This document shows positions 40,762 through 49,980 of a stretch of DNA of 64,000 bases, in pieces (the first letter of the stretch is position 1; each line of letters begins with the position of its first letter). Origin of the DNA: Streptomyces abikoensis (GTDB lineage Bacteria > Actinomycetota > Actinomycetes > Streptomycetales > Streptomycetaceae); assembly GCF_014648775.1 (NCBI RefSeq), contig NZ_BMRT01000003.1:186001-250000 (forward strand), written 5' to 3'. The position numbers were made by a program, and so were the translations under genes. Below the pieces are notes generated by a model. That model worked only from the letters and a program-made list of their open reading frames with translations, was not told the origin of the DNA and made no database searches.

Positions 40762-41182
40762 CGTCTGGTGGACCCCTCTCGGCCGGCGGCGACCGGCCCA
40801 ACGCCCGCCGCGCTCGGGGCGGCTGGTTCACATCACTGGTGCGAGGACGCGCCCCGCGCGGCGGTGGGCGCGCGGATCGCGGTGGTACGCGAAGTGCAGT
40901 GGTGCGGAAGGTGCGGGACGTGCGGGACGTGCGGTGGTACCCGGAGTTGCGTCGGTGCGGAGAGCACCGGAGGTGCCGGTGGTACGGGACGTGCGCACAG
41001 AGCGGTCGTACGGCGGAACAGGTCGTACGCAGGAACGAAGTCCTTGTTGGGCGGGAGTCTCCATGGCTCCCGCGATCACCCGCCAGCCCTCACCCGCAAA
41101 GGATGCGCAAACGTGATGTGTGAAGGGAGGTTCCGTTATACGGACACCGGGCTGCCCTGAACGGGCGCCGGCGGAACGGGCG
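40762..41182. other. Gene-free region upstream of the peptide ABC operon
   Basis: No convincing gene. Degenerate short repeats fill 40880-41000: GTGCGGGAC at 40911-40919 and 40920-40928, then GTGCGGTGG, plus GGTGGTAC three times. A perfect 7-bp inverted repeat GCGGGAG/CTCCCGC lies at 41051-41073. An open frame of 83 codons (41079-40828, minus strand) is Thr/Pro/Arg/Ala-rich and looks like read-through of the repeats. The operon promoter is probably near 41100-41150, where AT content rises (GTTATACGG). Confidence 0.5.
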
Positions 41183-41986
41183 TCAGTAGGCCCCGGCCTG
41201 CCAGCCCTGCTGCTGCGGCGGGGGATAGCCGTACCCGGAGGCGGGCGCGGCCGGCGCGCCGGCGGCCCCGTAGCCCTCGCGGGCGAAGAACGGCCGGCTG
41301 TTGGCCCGCATCCACATGGCGACGGGGTCGTACTCGTCCGACATCGTCACCGTCGACACCGGCAGGCCGTCGGGCACCGCGGCGATCGACTGCTGCATCA
41401 TCAGGCGCACGGCCTCCACGGAGGCGGGCGAGGTGTCGTACAGATCGAGCCCGATGGCCAGGTACGGCGTGCCCAGGGCGGGCCGCACCCAGGCCCGGCG
41501 CAGCGCGCGGACGACGGGGGTGCGGTGGGCGTTCTGCCCGAGGAGGGCGTAGAACTGCGGAATGTCCAGCGCGGGTTCGCTCAGCTGGAGCGGGCCGGCG
41601 GGCAGCCGGTCCAGGCCGGCGACGATCCGGCGCAGGTCGAGCCAGGGGATGCCGACGCCGCCGCCGGGGGCGTGGGGGTTGAGCCACAGGCCCCAGCGGT
41701 CGGGGAAGAGGGAGGCGGCCACGGTCCGGCCGGCGACGACCTCGTGGGCGCGGTTCCAGCCGCTGGCGGCGAGCTCCTGGGCGGAGGTCACACAGGGGGC
41801 GTAGCCGAGGCCGTCGACCTCCATGTTGCCGTACTGGGCGTCGGGCGAGCCGGCCTGACCGTGCCACAGCAGCATCCACACCCGGCCCTCGGCGAGGGAC
41901 CGCAGCAGCTGCTCGTACGTGTCGTACCGGCCGGGCGCCACCTGGCGCAGCACCTGCTCCACGCCGCTCTCCGCGCCCGCGCTCAC
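41183..41986 (-). CDS. SseB-like protein (enhanced serine sensitivity family)
   Basis: A 267-aa protein with an N-terminal SseB domain (EQVLRQVAPGRYDTYEQLLRSLAEGRVWMLLWHG to about residue 125) and a C-terminal SseB_C-like half (RALRRAWVRPALGTPYLAIGLDL, IAAVPDGLPVSTVTM, RPFF). The last 35 residues are Gly/Ala/Pro/Gln-rich (YPPPQQQGWQAGAY). The family is named from an E. coli locus affecting serine sensitivity; its biochemical role is unknown. It forms a tandem pair with the gene at 42059, 72 bp away. Confidence 0.8.
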   Translation of the reverse strand: MSAGAESGVEQVLRQVAPGRYDTYEQLLRSLAEGRVWMLLWHGQAGSPDAQYGNMEVDGLGYAPCVTSAQELAASGWNRAHEVVAGRTVAASLFPDRWGLWLNPHAPGGGVGIPWLDLRRIVAGLDRLPAGPLQLSEPALDIPQFYALLGQNAHRTPVVRALRRAWVRPALGTPYLAIGLDLYDTSPASVEAVRLMMQQSIAAVPDGLPVSTVTMSDEYDPVAMWMRANSRPFFAREGYGAAGAPAAPASGYGYPPPQQQGWQAGAY

Positions 41987-42058
41987 CTGGGTCCGCCTCT
42001 TCTCTTGGCCGTCTGCTGCTACCAGCTTACGAGCCCGCGGGGGCGGGCATGAGAGCTG

Positions 42059-42793
42059 TCACAGGTCACGGTCGTAGAACGGCCGTATCCGGGTGCGTAT
42101 CCAGTCGCCCACGGGGTCGTCCTGGGCGACGTCCAGGAAGACCAGCTGCACGGGCCAGGGCACGGGCACCTGTCCCAGGGCGCGGCCGAGGGCGTCCAGG
42201 GCGGTGGAGCGGCTGCCCGGGTCGGGCAGGCCCAGCTCCACGCCGACGAACAGGGCGGGGGCGGCGCCCTCGACGCTGGCCAGGGCTCGGCGGGCGGTCC
42301 GGACCACGCCGGTGCCGGCGAACTCCAGACCGGCGGCGGCCAGGAACGCGGTCGGCTCCTCCTGCCAGTCCGGCTCGAACAGCCGGACGCGGCCGCCGGT
42401 GGCGTCGCCGTCCAGGGCCGTGCGCCCGGCCCGGCACAGCCCGGCGACGGCGGGCGGGGGCAGGGGCACGGTGACGGTGCCCTCGGGGTTGACGACGATG
42501 CCGACCTGCGGGGGGAGGCCGCGGGCGAACTCGACGGCGGGGGCGACGGCGAAGGGCATCCCCTCGCCGGCGACGGCCGTGAACTGCTCCTGCGAGCTGA
42601 ACACGGGGACGTAGGCGGCGCCGCCGAGCTCCAGGGCGGGCAGGTCGAGGTCGGGGCTGTCGGGTCCGCCGCCCTTGGGCAGCGGGACCCACACGCTGCT
42701 GCGGCCGAGCGCCTCGACGATGCGGGGACCGGCGTCCGGGACGCCGACGGAGGCGGCGAGGACCGCCTCCAGTTCGTTGACTGGCCAGGTCAT
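42059..42793 (-). CDS. SseB-like protein, second copy
   Basis: A 244-aa paralogue with the same two-part layout: VWVPLPKGG and GGAAYVPVFSSQEQFTA (SseB N-terminal domain), then TARRALASVEGAAPALFVGVELGL and WPVQLVFLDVAQDDPVGDWIRTRIRPFYDRDL (SseB_C). No signal peptide or membrane segment. Same strand and probably same transcript as the preceding SseB-like gene. The pair sits close to the glycine/serine genes gcvT, glyA and sdaA, which is suggestive given the family name but proves nothing. Confidence 0.82.
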   Translation of the reverse strand: MTWPVNELEAVLAASVGVPDAGPRIVEALGRSSVWVPLPKGGGPDSPDLDLPALELGGAAYVPVFSSQEQFTAVAGEGMPFAVAPAVEFARGLPPQVGIVVNPEGTVTVPLPPPAVAGLCRAGRTALDGDATGGRVRLFEPDWQEEPTAFLAAAGLEFAGTGVVRTARRALASVEGAAPALFVGVELGLPDPGSRSTALDALGRALGQVPVPWPVQLVFLDVAQDDPVGDWIRTRIRPFYDRDL

Positions 42794-42873
42794 TGTCTTC
42801 CCACGGGGTGCGTCCGGTGTTTTCCGGGCACCTTAGCGGCTGCGCCTGGGCATTCCGGGGGCGGGGTTGTTCC

Positions 42874-42890
42874 CGGGGGCTCCGCCCCCG
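42874..42890 (-). terminator. Hairpin after the P-loop ATPase gene
   Basis: CGGGGGC (42874-42880) and GCCCCCG (42884-42890) with a TCC loop, 13 bp after the stop at 42903. Further G-runs upstream (42856-42866) could form a larger fold. Confidence 0.5.
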
Positions 42891-42902
42891 GCCCCCCGCT
42901 CC

Positions 42903-43502
42903 TCAGCCGAAAGTGATCCGCCGCAGCGCGTTGGCCGCCTCGCGGTCGAGGAGGACGGCCGATGTCGTGCCCGCCGGGCGGTCGCCCGCTGTGAGGGCGG
43001 CGACGAGGCGGGCCGTCGCGCGGCGGTGGCGGGCGAAGGAGCGGGCGGAGACGCCGCGGCCCCGGGCGCGCTGGCCGGCGAGCGCGGTGGACGGGTCGAC
43101 CGCCAGGACGACGAGGTGCAGCCCCCCGCCCCGCCGCCGCGCGTCCCGCGCGAGCCAGCGCCGCACCCAGCTCCACTGCCCGCAGTCGTGTACGACGACG
43201 CTGTCACCCGAGCGCAGCGCCCGCCGCAGCGCGGCGTAGTGCGCGATCCTGACGAAGGGCCGCCAGAAGGCGTAGGGAAGCGCCGGCGACAGGCGTTCGA
43301 AGCGCTCGCGCACGTCCTGGGAGTCCACGCGGTGGACGGCGGCGGGCACCGCGCGCCGCATCAGCGTGGACTTGCCGCCACCCGGCAGCCCGGAGACGAC
43401 GAGCAGATCGCCCGCCGGATAGCGGAGCTCCGCTATCGCCCCGGCGCCCCCGCGCAGATCACGCACCCCGTGCGTCTCCCCCGTCCCCACCTCCGTACGC
43501 AC
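42903..43502 (-). CDS. P-loop ATPase/kinase-like protein
   Basis: A 199-aa protein with Walker A GLPGGGKST near residue 38 and a later VVVHDCGQWSW that fits a Walker-B-like strand; the rest is Arg-rich. Fold resembles small kinase or polynucleotide-kinase-like AAA_33 proteins; substrate unknown. GTG 43502 follows GAGGGGG at good spacing; the frame is open to 43568. Divergent from gcvT. I see no neighbour that would make it a toxin-antitoxin member. Confidence 0.7.
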   Translation of the reverse strand: MRTEVGTGETHGVRDLRGGAGAIAELRYPAGDLLVVSGLPGGGKSTLMRRAVPAAVHRVDSQDVRERFERLSPALPYAFWRPFVRIAHYAALRRALRSGDSVVVHDCGQWSWVRRWLARDARRRGGGLHLVVLAVDPSTALAGQRARGRGVSARSFARHRRATARLVAALTAGDRPAGTTSAVLLDREAANALRRITFG

Positions 43503-43597
43503 GGTGATCGCCCCCTCTCGCAAAGAAAAGGTAATCCAATTTGAGAGGCGGTGGGCGGTCCGTCGCACGCCCGTACGTGCAATGATGTGCGCGCCAA

Positions 43598-43618
43598 GCT
43601 CGACTCACGCTCGACTCA
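43598..43618 (+). promoter_or_regulatory. Direct repeat GCTCGACTCA upstream of the glycine riboswitch
   Basis: Two exact copies, 43598-43607 and 43609-43618, one helical turn (11 bp) apart, about 30 bp before the riboswitch. Possible activator site. A -10-like CATACT follows at about 43633-43638. Confidence 0.35.
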
Positions 43619-43649
43619 ACTGCAAGCAATCGCATACTGGCCGCTCGAA

Positions 43650-43865
43650 TCCGCGCGGGAGAGTCCCGGTGCCACAGGCGCCGGGCGCCGAAGGAGCAAG
43701 TTCCTCCCTTGAATCTCTCAGGCCCCGTACCGCGCGGGTGAGGCAGATCTGAAAAGCGGACCGCGCCCACGGCTCGGTCCCACCCAAGGTGCAAGCCGGG
43801 TTGCCTTTGACGACAGGCGAGGGCTCTCGGTGAACCTCTCAGGTTCCGATGACAGATGGGGAGGC
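43650..43865 (+). ncRNA. Tandem glycine riboswitch (two aptamers) upstream of gcvT
   Basis: Two glycine aptamers in series. The first contains GCGGGAGAGTCCCGGTGCC, GCGCCGAAGGAGCAA and CTTGAATCTCTCAGGCCCC and ends GGCAGATCTGAAAAGC (about 43758). The second contains AAGGTGCAAGCCGGG, GACGACAGGCGAGGGCTCT, TGAACCTCTCAGGTTCC and GATGACAGATGGGGAGG. The repeated CTCTCAGG core is diagnostic. A glycine-responsive switch that activates gcv genes is established for Streptomyces. It ends about 48 bp before gcvT. Confidence 0.95.
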
Positions 43866-43913
43866 CGCCTCTTTAGGCATTCCTCCGCGACCCACCTGCC
43901 CGGGAGCCCGATC

Positions 43914-45029
43914 ATGACCGATGCCCCCCGCCGTACCGCCCTGGACGCGCTGCACCGCGCGCTCGGCGCGACCATGACCGACTTCGCCGGCTGGGACATG
44001 CCCCTGCGCTACGGCAGCGAGCGCGACGAGCACGTCGCCGTGCGCACCCGCGCGGGTCTGTTCGACCTGTCGCACATGGGCGAGATCACCCTCACGGGCC
44101 CCGAGGCCGGCCGGGCCCTCGACCACGCCCTGGTGGGCAACATCTCCGCGCTGGCCGTCGGCCGGGCCCGCTACACGATGATCTGCCGCGAGGACGGCGG
44201 CATCCTCGACGACCTGATCGTCTACCGCCTCGGCGAGGACGAGTACATGGTCGTCGCCAACGCCTCCAACGCCCAGGTGGTCCTCGACGCGCTCACCGAG
44301 CGCGCGGCGGGCTTCGAGGCGGCCGTCCGGGACGACCGCGAGAACTACGCGCTGATCGCGGTCCAGGGCCCCGCCTCGCCCGCCATCCTGAAGTCCGTCA
44401 CCGACGCCGACCTGGACGGCCTGAAGTACTACGCGGGTCTGCCGGGCACCGTCGCGGGCGTCCCCGCGCTGATCGCCCGTACCGGCTACACCGGCGAGGA
44501 CGGCTTCGAGCTGTTCGTCGCCCCCGCCGACGCCGAGAAGCTGTGGCAGGCCCTGACCGAGGCGGGCGCGGACGCCGGGCTGGTGCCGTGCGGGCTCTCC
44601 TGCCGGGACACGCTGCGCCTGGAGGCGGGCATGCCGCTGTACGGGCACGAGCTGACGACCGCGACGACGCCGTTCGACGCCGGTCTGGGCCGGGTCGTGA
44701 AGTTCGACAAGGCCGGCGACTTCGTGGGCCGCGAGGCGCTGGCGGCCGCCGCGGAGCGCGCCGAGAGCGCCCCGCCGCGCAAGCTCGTCGGCTTGATCGC
44801 GACCGGCCGCCGGGTGCCCCGGGCGGGCTTCGCCGTGACGGTGGACGGCGCCGTCGTCGGCGAGGTGACCTCCGGTGCCCCCTCCCCCACCCTCGGCAAG
44901 CCGATCGCGATCGCCTACGTCGACGCGGCGCACGCCACTCCGGGTACGGAAGGGGTATGTGTGGACATTCGCGGCACCCACGAGCCGTACGAGGTCGTCG
45001 CCCTCCCCTTCTACAAGCGGGCCCGCTGA
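43914..45029 (+). CDS. gcvT: Glycine cleavage system T protein (aminomethyltransferase)
   Basis: Transfers the methylene group from aminomethyl-lipoyl GcvH to tetrahydrofolate, releasing ammonia. 371 aa. Typical motifs: [46 protein letters not shown] and [20 protein letters not shown] 43914 follows GGGAG; the frame is open to 43830 inside the riboswitch. First gene of gcvT-gcvH-glyA. gcvP and the L protein are not in the window. Confidence 0.97.
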   Translation: MTDAPRRTALDALHRALGATMTDFAGWDMPLRYGSERDEHVAVRTRAGLFDLSHMGEITLTGPEAGRALDHALVGNISALAVGRARYTMICREDGGILDDLIVYRLGEDEYMVVANASNAQVVLDALTERAAGFEAAVRDDRENYALIAVQGPASPAILKSVTDADLDGLKYYAGLPGTVAGVPALIARTGYTGEDGFELFVAPADAEKLWQALTEAGADAGLVPCGLSCRDTLRLEAGMPLYGHELTTATTPFDAGLGRVVKFDKAGDFVGREALAAAAERAESAPPRKLVGLIATGRRVPRAGFAVTVDGAVVGEVTSGAPSPTLGKPIAIAYVDAAHATPGTEGVCVDIRGTHEPYEVVALPFYKRAR

Positions 45030-45096
45030 GCCCCCCTCATCTCATCTGTCAAGACCCCTTGCACAAGCACCCACGCGCGTACAGGAGAATCTAGCC

Positions 45097-45474
45097 ATGA
45101 GCAACCCCCAGCAGCTGCGTTACTCCAAGGAGCACGAGTGGCTGTCGGCCGCCGACGCCGACGGTGTGGCGACGGTCGGGATCACCGAGTTCGCCGCCAA
45201 CGCCCTCGGTGACGTCGTCTACGCACAGCTCCCGGCGGTCGGCGACACCGTCACCGCGGGCGAGACCTGTGGTGAGCTGGAGTCGACCAAGTCGGTCAGC
45301 GACCTCTACTCCCCCGTCACGGGCGAGGTCGTCGCGGCCAACCAGGACGTCGTGGACGACCCCGCGCTGGTGAACTCCGCCCCCTTCGAGGGCGGCTGGC
45401 TGTTCAAGGTGAAGATCGCGGACGAGCCGGCCGACCTGCTGTCGGCCGACGAGTACACCGACTTCGCCGGCTGA
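45097..45474 (+). CDS. gcvH: Glycine cleavage system H protein
   Basis: Lipoyl carrier that shuttles the aminomethyl group between P, T and L proteins. 125 aa. Begins [16 protein letters not shown]; the lipoylated Lys is in [33 protein letters not shown] and WLFKVKI are conserved. AGGAG precedes the ATG; a longer frame upstream overlaps gcvT and is rejected. Co-transcribed with gcvT (67-bp gap). Confidence 0.97.
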   Translation: MSNPQQLRYSKEHEWLSAADADGVATVGITEFAANALGDVVYAQLPAVGDTVTAGETCGELESTKSVSDLYSPVTGEVVAANQDVVDDPALVNSAPFEGGWLFKVKIADEPADLLSADEYTDFAG

Positions 45475-45507
45475 CCCCGCCCGCTCCCTCCCGCGCAGGA
45501 AGAACTC

Positions 45508-46770
45508 ATGTCGCTTCTCAACAGCTCCCTCCATGAGCTCGACCCCGACGTCGCCGCCGCGGTCGACGCCGAACTCCACCGCCAGCAGTCCACCCTCGAG
45601 ATGATCGCCTCGGAGAACTTCGCTCCGGTCGCGGTCATGGAGGCCCAGGGCTCGGTCCTGACCAACAAGTACGCCGAGGGCTACCCGGGCCGCCGCTACT
45701 ACGGTGGCTGCGAGCACGTCGACGTCGTCGAGCAGATCGCCATCGACCGGATCAAGGCGCTCTTCGGCGCCGAGCACGCCAACGTGCAGCCGCACTCCGG
45801 CGCGCAGGCCAACGCCGCGGCGATGTTCGCCCTGCTCAACCCGGGCGACACCATCCTGGGCCTGAACCTGGCCCACGGTGGCCACCTGACCCACGGGATG
45901 AAGATCAACTTCTCCGGGAAGCTCTACAACGTGGTCGCCTACCACGTCGACGAGCAGACCAACCTGGTGGACATGGAGGAGGTCGAGCGCCTCGCCAAGG
46001 AGCACCGCCCCAAGCTGATCGTGGCCGGCTGGTCCGCCTACCCGCGCCAGCTGGACTTCGCGGCCTTCCGCCGGATCGCGGACGAGGTCGGCGCGTACCT
46101 GATGGTCGACATGGCCCACTTCGCGGGCCTGGTCGCCGCCGGGCTCCACCCCTCGCCGGTGCCGCACGCCCACGTGGTCACCACCACCACCCACAAGACC
46201 CTGGGCGGTCCGCGCGGTGGTGTGATCCTCTCCACGGCCGAGCTCGCCAAGAAGATCAATTCCGCGGTCTTCCCCGGTCAGCAGGGTGGCCCGCTGGAGC
46301 ACGTGATCGCGGCCAAGGCCGTCTCCTTCAAGGTCGCGGCCACGGAGGAGTTCAAGGAGCGCCAGCGGCGCACGCTGGAGGGCTCGAAGATCCTCGCCGA
46401 GCGCCTCATGCAGGACGACGTCAAGGAGGTGGGCGTCTCCGTCCTCTCCGGCGGCACGGACGTCCACCTGGTCCTGGTGGACCTGCGCAACAGCGAGCTG
46501 GACGGCCAGCAGGCCGAGGACCGCCTCCACGAGGTGGGCATCACGGTCAACCGCAACGCCATCCCGAACGACCCGCGCCCCCCGATGGTCACCTCGGGCC
46601 TGCGGATCGGCACCCCGGCCCTGGCCACCCGTGGTTTCCAGGCCGAGGACTTCCGCGAGGTCGCGGACATCATCGCCGAGGCCCTCAAGCCGGGCTTCGA
46701 CGCGACGGCCCTGCGCGGCCGCGTCACGGCGCTGGCGGACAAGCACCCGCTGTACCCCGGGCTGAAGTAG
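45508..46770 (+). CDS. glyA: Serine hydroxymethyltransferase
   Basis: PLP enzyme interconverting serine and glycine with tetrahydrofolate. 420 aa. Motifs: [45 protein letters not shown] and the PLP-Lys in [16 protein letters not shown]. It follows gcvH by 33 bp. With gcvT-gcvH it converts two glycines into serine, CO2 and ammonia, explaining the shared glycine riboswitch. Confidence 0.97.
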   Translation: MSLLNSSLHELDPDVAAAVDAELHRQQSTLEMIASENFAPVAVMEAQGSVLTNKYAEGYPGRRYYGGCEHVDVVEQIAIDRIKALFGAEHANVQPHSGAQANAAAMFALLNPGDTILGLNLAHGGHLTHGMKINFSGKLYNVVAYHVDEQTNLVDMEEVERLAKEHRPKLIVAGWSAYPRQLDFAAFRRIADEVGAYLMVDMAHFAGLVAAGLHPSPVPHAHVVTTTTHKTLGGPRGGVILSTAELAKKINSAVFPGQQGGPLEHVIAAKAVSFKVAATEEFKERQRRTLEGSKILAERLMQDDVKEVGVSVLSGGTDVHLVLVDLRNSELDGQQAEDRLHEVGITVNRNAIPNDPRPPMVTSGLRIGTPALATRGFQAEDFREVADIIAEALKPGFDATALRGRVTALADKHPLYPGLK

Positions 46771-47003
46771 CGCCGAAGCGCGGGATTAACCGGCCGGTAC
46801 GGGGCACCGGGCACGCTTGAGGAGCGGCCCGGTGCCCCGCACCGTGACCCGGGCCCGCGCCCCGGAGTGAGCTCCGCCACCGCGGGAAGCGGCCCGCATC
46901 CCGCACACTGATAGATGAATGCGGCATTCCGCTTCTGCCGCACCACCCCGTCACACCCTGTACCACCCCGTACCACCCCCCGACTCACAGAGGAGCTGCC
47001 ACC
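46771..47003. other. Gap between glyA and sdaA with short CACCCCGTAC repeats
   Basis: No gene. A GGCCGGTACGGGGCACC...GGTGCCCCG stretch (about 46790-46840) can form a hairpin and may end the gcv-glyA transcript. Near 46950-46980 the leader of sdaA has three imperfect ACCACCCCGT repeats. GAGGAG before the GTG at 47004 is the ribosome-binding site. Confidence 0.5.
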
Positions 47004-48386
<1,383 letters not shown>

Positions 48387-48418
48387 TCACCGCCTGAGGC
48401 GTTCTCGGACGTACCCGA

Positions 48419-48454
48419 CCGCCCCCGGGCCGGCAGCCGCCGGCCCGGGGGCGG
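48419..48454. terminator. Perfect 16-bp hairpin between convergent sdaA and protease genes
   Basis: Arms 48419-48434 and 48439-48454 are exactly complementary (CCGCCCCCGGGCCGGC and its reverse complement) with a 4-nt loop. Probably a bidirectional terminator. Confidence 0.8.
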
Positions 48455-48463
48455 CGTGCGTCG

Positions 48464-49537
48464 CTAGCGGTTCTTCTCCGCGTCGTAGGCCTTCACGGCC
48501 GCGTCGCCCAGGTACGGGCTGCGCTCCTCGTCGGAGCTCTCACTGCCGTGGTAGCTGACGTTGCCGATCAGATAGCCCCAGCCGCGCGAGAGCTGGAGGT
48601 CGTCCAGCCAGGGGCCGCCGCTGGCGCCGTGGCCCTGGTCGCAGTGGATGGCCTCCTGGCCGGGCTGGAAGGGCCAGATGCCCGGCCGCCAGGTCGTGCC
48701 GACGCAGTAGCGCAGGTCCTGGCCGGTGATGCCGGAGCGGCCCGGGTGGGTGTCGTAGGGGTAGCCGAACTCGTACGCGTGCCAGGTGTAGCCGGAGTTG
48801 AACTTGTACCCCTGGGAGCCGGTCACGTCGGCCACCTTGCGGCCGTTCTGCGGCCACAGGGTGATCACGGCGAGGTCGTAGTCCTTATTGCCGCCGTTGA
48901 GGTAGCCCTTCGGGGTGGTCACCGACTTCCACGTCCACGCGCCGAGCGGCTGCCGGCCGTTGTGGTAGTCGGGGACGAACCGGAAGTTGCTGTACCAGTG
49001 GCCGTTGCCGTCGCTGGCACAGTGCCCGGCGGTCCATATGAGGCTCTTGTTGGGCGAGTTGACGACCGAGGCGGTGCACTCGCTCGCGCCCTTGGGCGTG
49101 TCGAAGTAGAGCTTGCCCACGGTGGTGGCCGGCATGCTGCCGTGGGCGGTCCACACCTCGGAGCGGGAGACGTCGGCGAGCGTTCTCGCCGCGTCCGCCG
49201 CTTCCGCGGCCTCCTTGGCTTCCTTGGCGACGCCCGCCACCGGTGCCGACCCCTGGCCCGTGCGGGCGGGGAGGCTGTGCGTCTGCGGTGCCGCCGCGCG
49301 TCCGCCCGGTGCGGGCGCGGCCACCGGCCGGGCCGCTCTGATCCGTTCGGGCGTCCAGTGGGCCGCCACGCGTGCCGGAGCCTGCGAGGGGTCCTCCGTC
49401 GAACTGTGCTGTACAGCGGTGGCGGCCGTGTTGGCGTCCATCGGCTTCGCCGTCTCGTCCGCCCGGGCGGCGCCCACCGGGACGCTCAGTCCGAGCGCCA
49501 GCGCTCCGGCGGCGGCCGCCATGAATCGCTTGTTCAC
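48464..49537 (-). CDS. Secreted trypsin-like serine protease
   Basis: A 357-aa exported protein. Signal peptide MNKRFMAAAAGALALGLSVPVGAARA; propeptide-like region to about 130 with the motif AAHWTPERIRAARP and an Ala/Glu-rich helix (VAKEAKEAAEAADAARTLADV). Catalytic domain: His in WTAGHCASD, Asp in KDYDLAVITL and Ser in GHGASGGPWLD, in chymotrypsin order. Two Cys flank the His and others lie in LRYCVG and IHCDQG. The GTG at 49537 follows GGGGGAA. Convergent with sdaA. Substrate unknown; many such proteins bind or cleave at the cell surface. Confidence 0.9.
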   Translation of the reverse strand: MNKRFMAAAAGALALGLSVPVGAARADETAKPMDANTAATAVQHSSTEDPSQAPARVAAHWTPERIRAARPVAAPAPGGRAAAPQTHSLPARTGQGSAPVAGVAKEAKEAAEAADAARTLADVSRSEVWTAHGSMPATTVGKLYFDTPKGASECTASVVNSPNKSLIWTAGHCASDGNGHWYSNFRFVPDYHNGRQPLGAWTWKSVTTPKGYLNGGNKDYDLAVITLWPQNGRKVADVTGSQGYKFNSGYTWHAYEFGYPYDTHPGRSGITGQDLRYCVGTTWRPGIWPFQPGQEAIHCDQGHGASGGPWLDDLQLSRGWGYLIGNVSYHGSESSDEERSPYLGDAAVKAYDAEKNR

Positions 49538-49554
49538 CCCGTTCCCCCTTTTTC

Positions 49555-49585
49555 GCGTCACGTGCTCTTTTTGCGTCACGTGCTC
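49555..49585 (-). repeat. Two GAGCACGTGACGC repeats upstream of the protease gene
   Basis: Exact 13-bp copies (49555-49567 and 49573-49585, written on the minus strand) 18 bp apart, each containing palindromic CACGTG. They end 18 bp before the protease start codon. Either a regulator-binding pair or a small tandem duplication. Confidence 0.6.
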
Positions 49586-49722
49586 GATGTGCGAAGACGC
49601 GTGCGAGTAGAGCAGCCGGGCGGAGGGGAAGGAGGGGTTCGGACAGCATTGGCCGGAACTGGGCGTACGGCCGGGACCTGTCGCTACCGTGGCAGCAGGA
49701 ACGCACCGCACAGGAAGCTGGG

Positions 49723-49974
49723 GTGATCCCGATGGTGTCCCGGAAGGCGAAGGCGGCGCTCCTGGCCGCGGGCGCGGTGGCGCTCGGTCTGGCCGTCACG
49801 GCCGCCCTGTGGCCCGGGGACCGGGAGGCGGCCCCGGGGCCGCCGTCCCGCCCCGAGACGGCCGTGGTGCACGACTCCACCGGGAACCCGGCGGAGGTCG
49901 AGGAGCACTGGACGCCGGAGCGGATCCGGCAGGCCCAGGAGAACATGCGGCACGCCACGGGGCAGGACGACTGA
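49723..49974 (+). CDS. Small membrane-anchored or secreted protein with protease-propeptide motif
   Basis: An 83-aa protein starting at GTG with AGGAAG upstream (ATG at 49732 possible). N-terminal basic stretch then hydrophobic AALLAAGAVALGLAVTAAL, a signal or anchor. The tail has EVEEHWTPERIRQAQENMR, closely matching HWTPERIRAARP of the divergent protease's propeptide. It contains no protease domain. It could be a relic of a duplicated protease, a propeptide-like inhibitor, or a partner. No known family. Confidence 0.6.
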   Translation: MIPMVSRKAKAALLAAGAVALGLAVTAALWPGDREAAPGPPSRPETAVVHDSTGNPAEVEEHWTPERIRQAQENMRHATGQDD

Positions 49975-49980
49975 GCCCCG

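Noticed and set aside
40828..41079. 83-codon frame upstream of the peptide importer operon
   Set aside because: Low-complexity Thr/Arg/Pro/Ala translation of short DNA repeats; although a GGGAG precedes an inner ATG, composition is not protein-like.
42903..43502. P-loop protein considered as a zeta-type toxin or restriction component
   Set aside because: No antitoxin-like partner, and the neighbouring genes are ordinary metabolic and SseB-like genes.
43830..43913. Upstream extension of gcvT as coding
   Set aside because: The extra codons lie within the second glycine aptamer and have no similarity; the ATG at 43914 has a proper ribosome-binding site.
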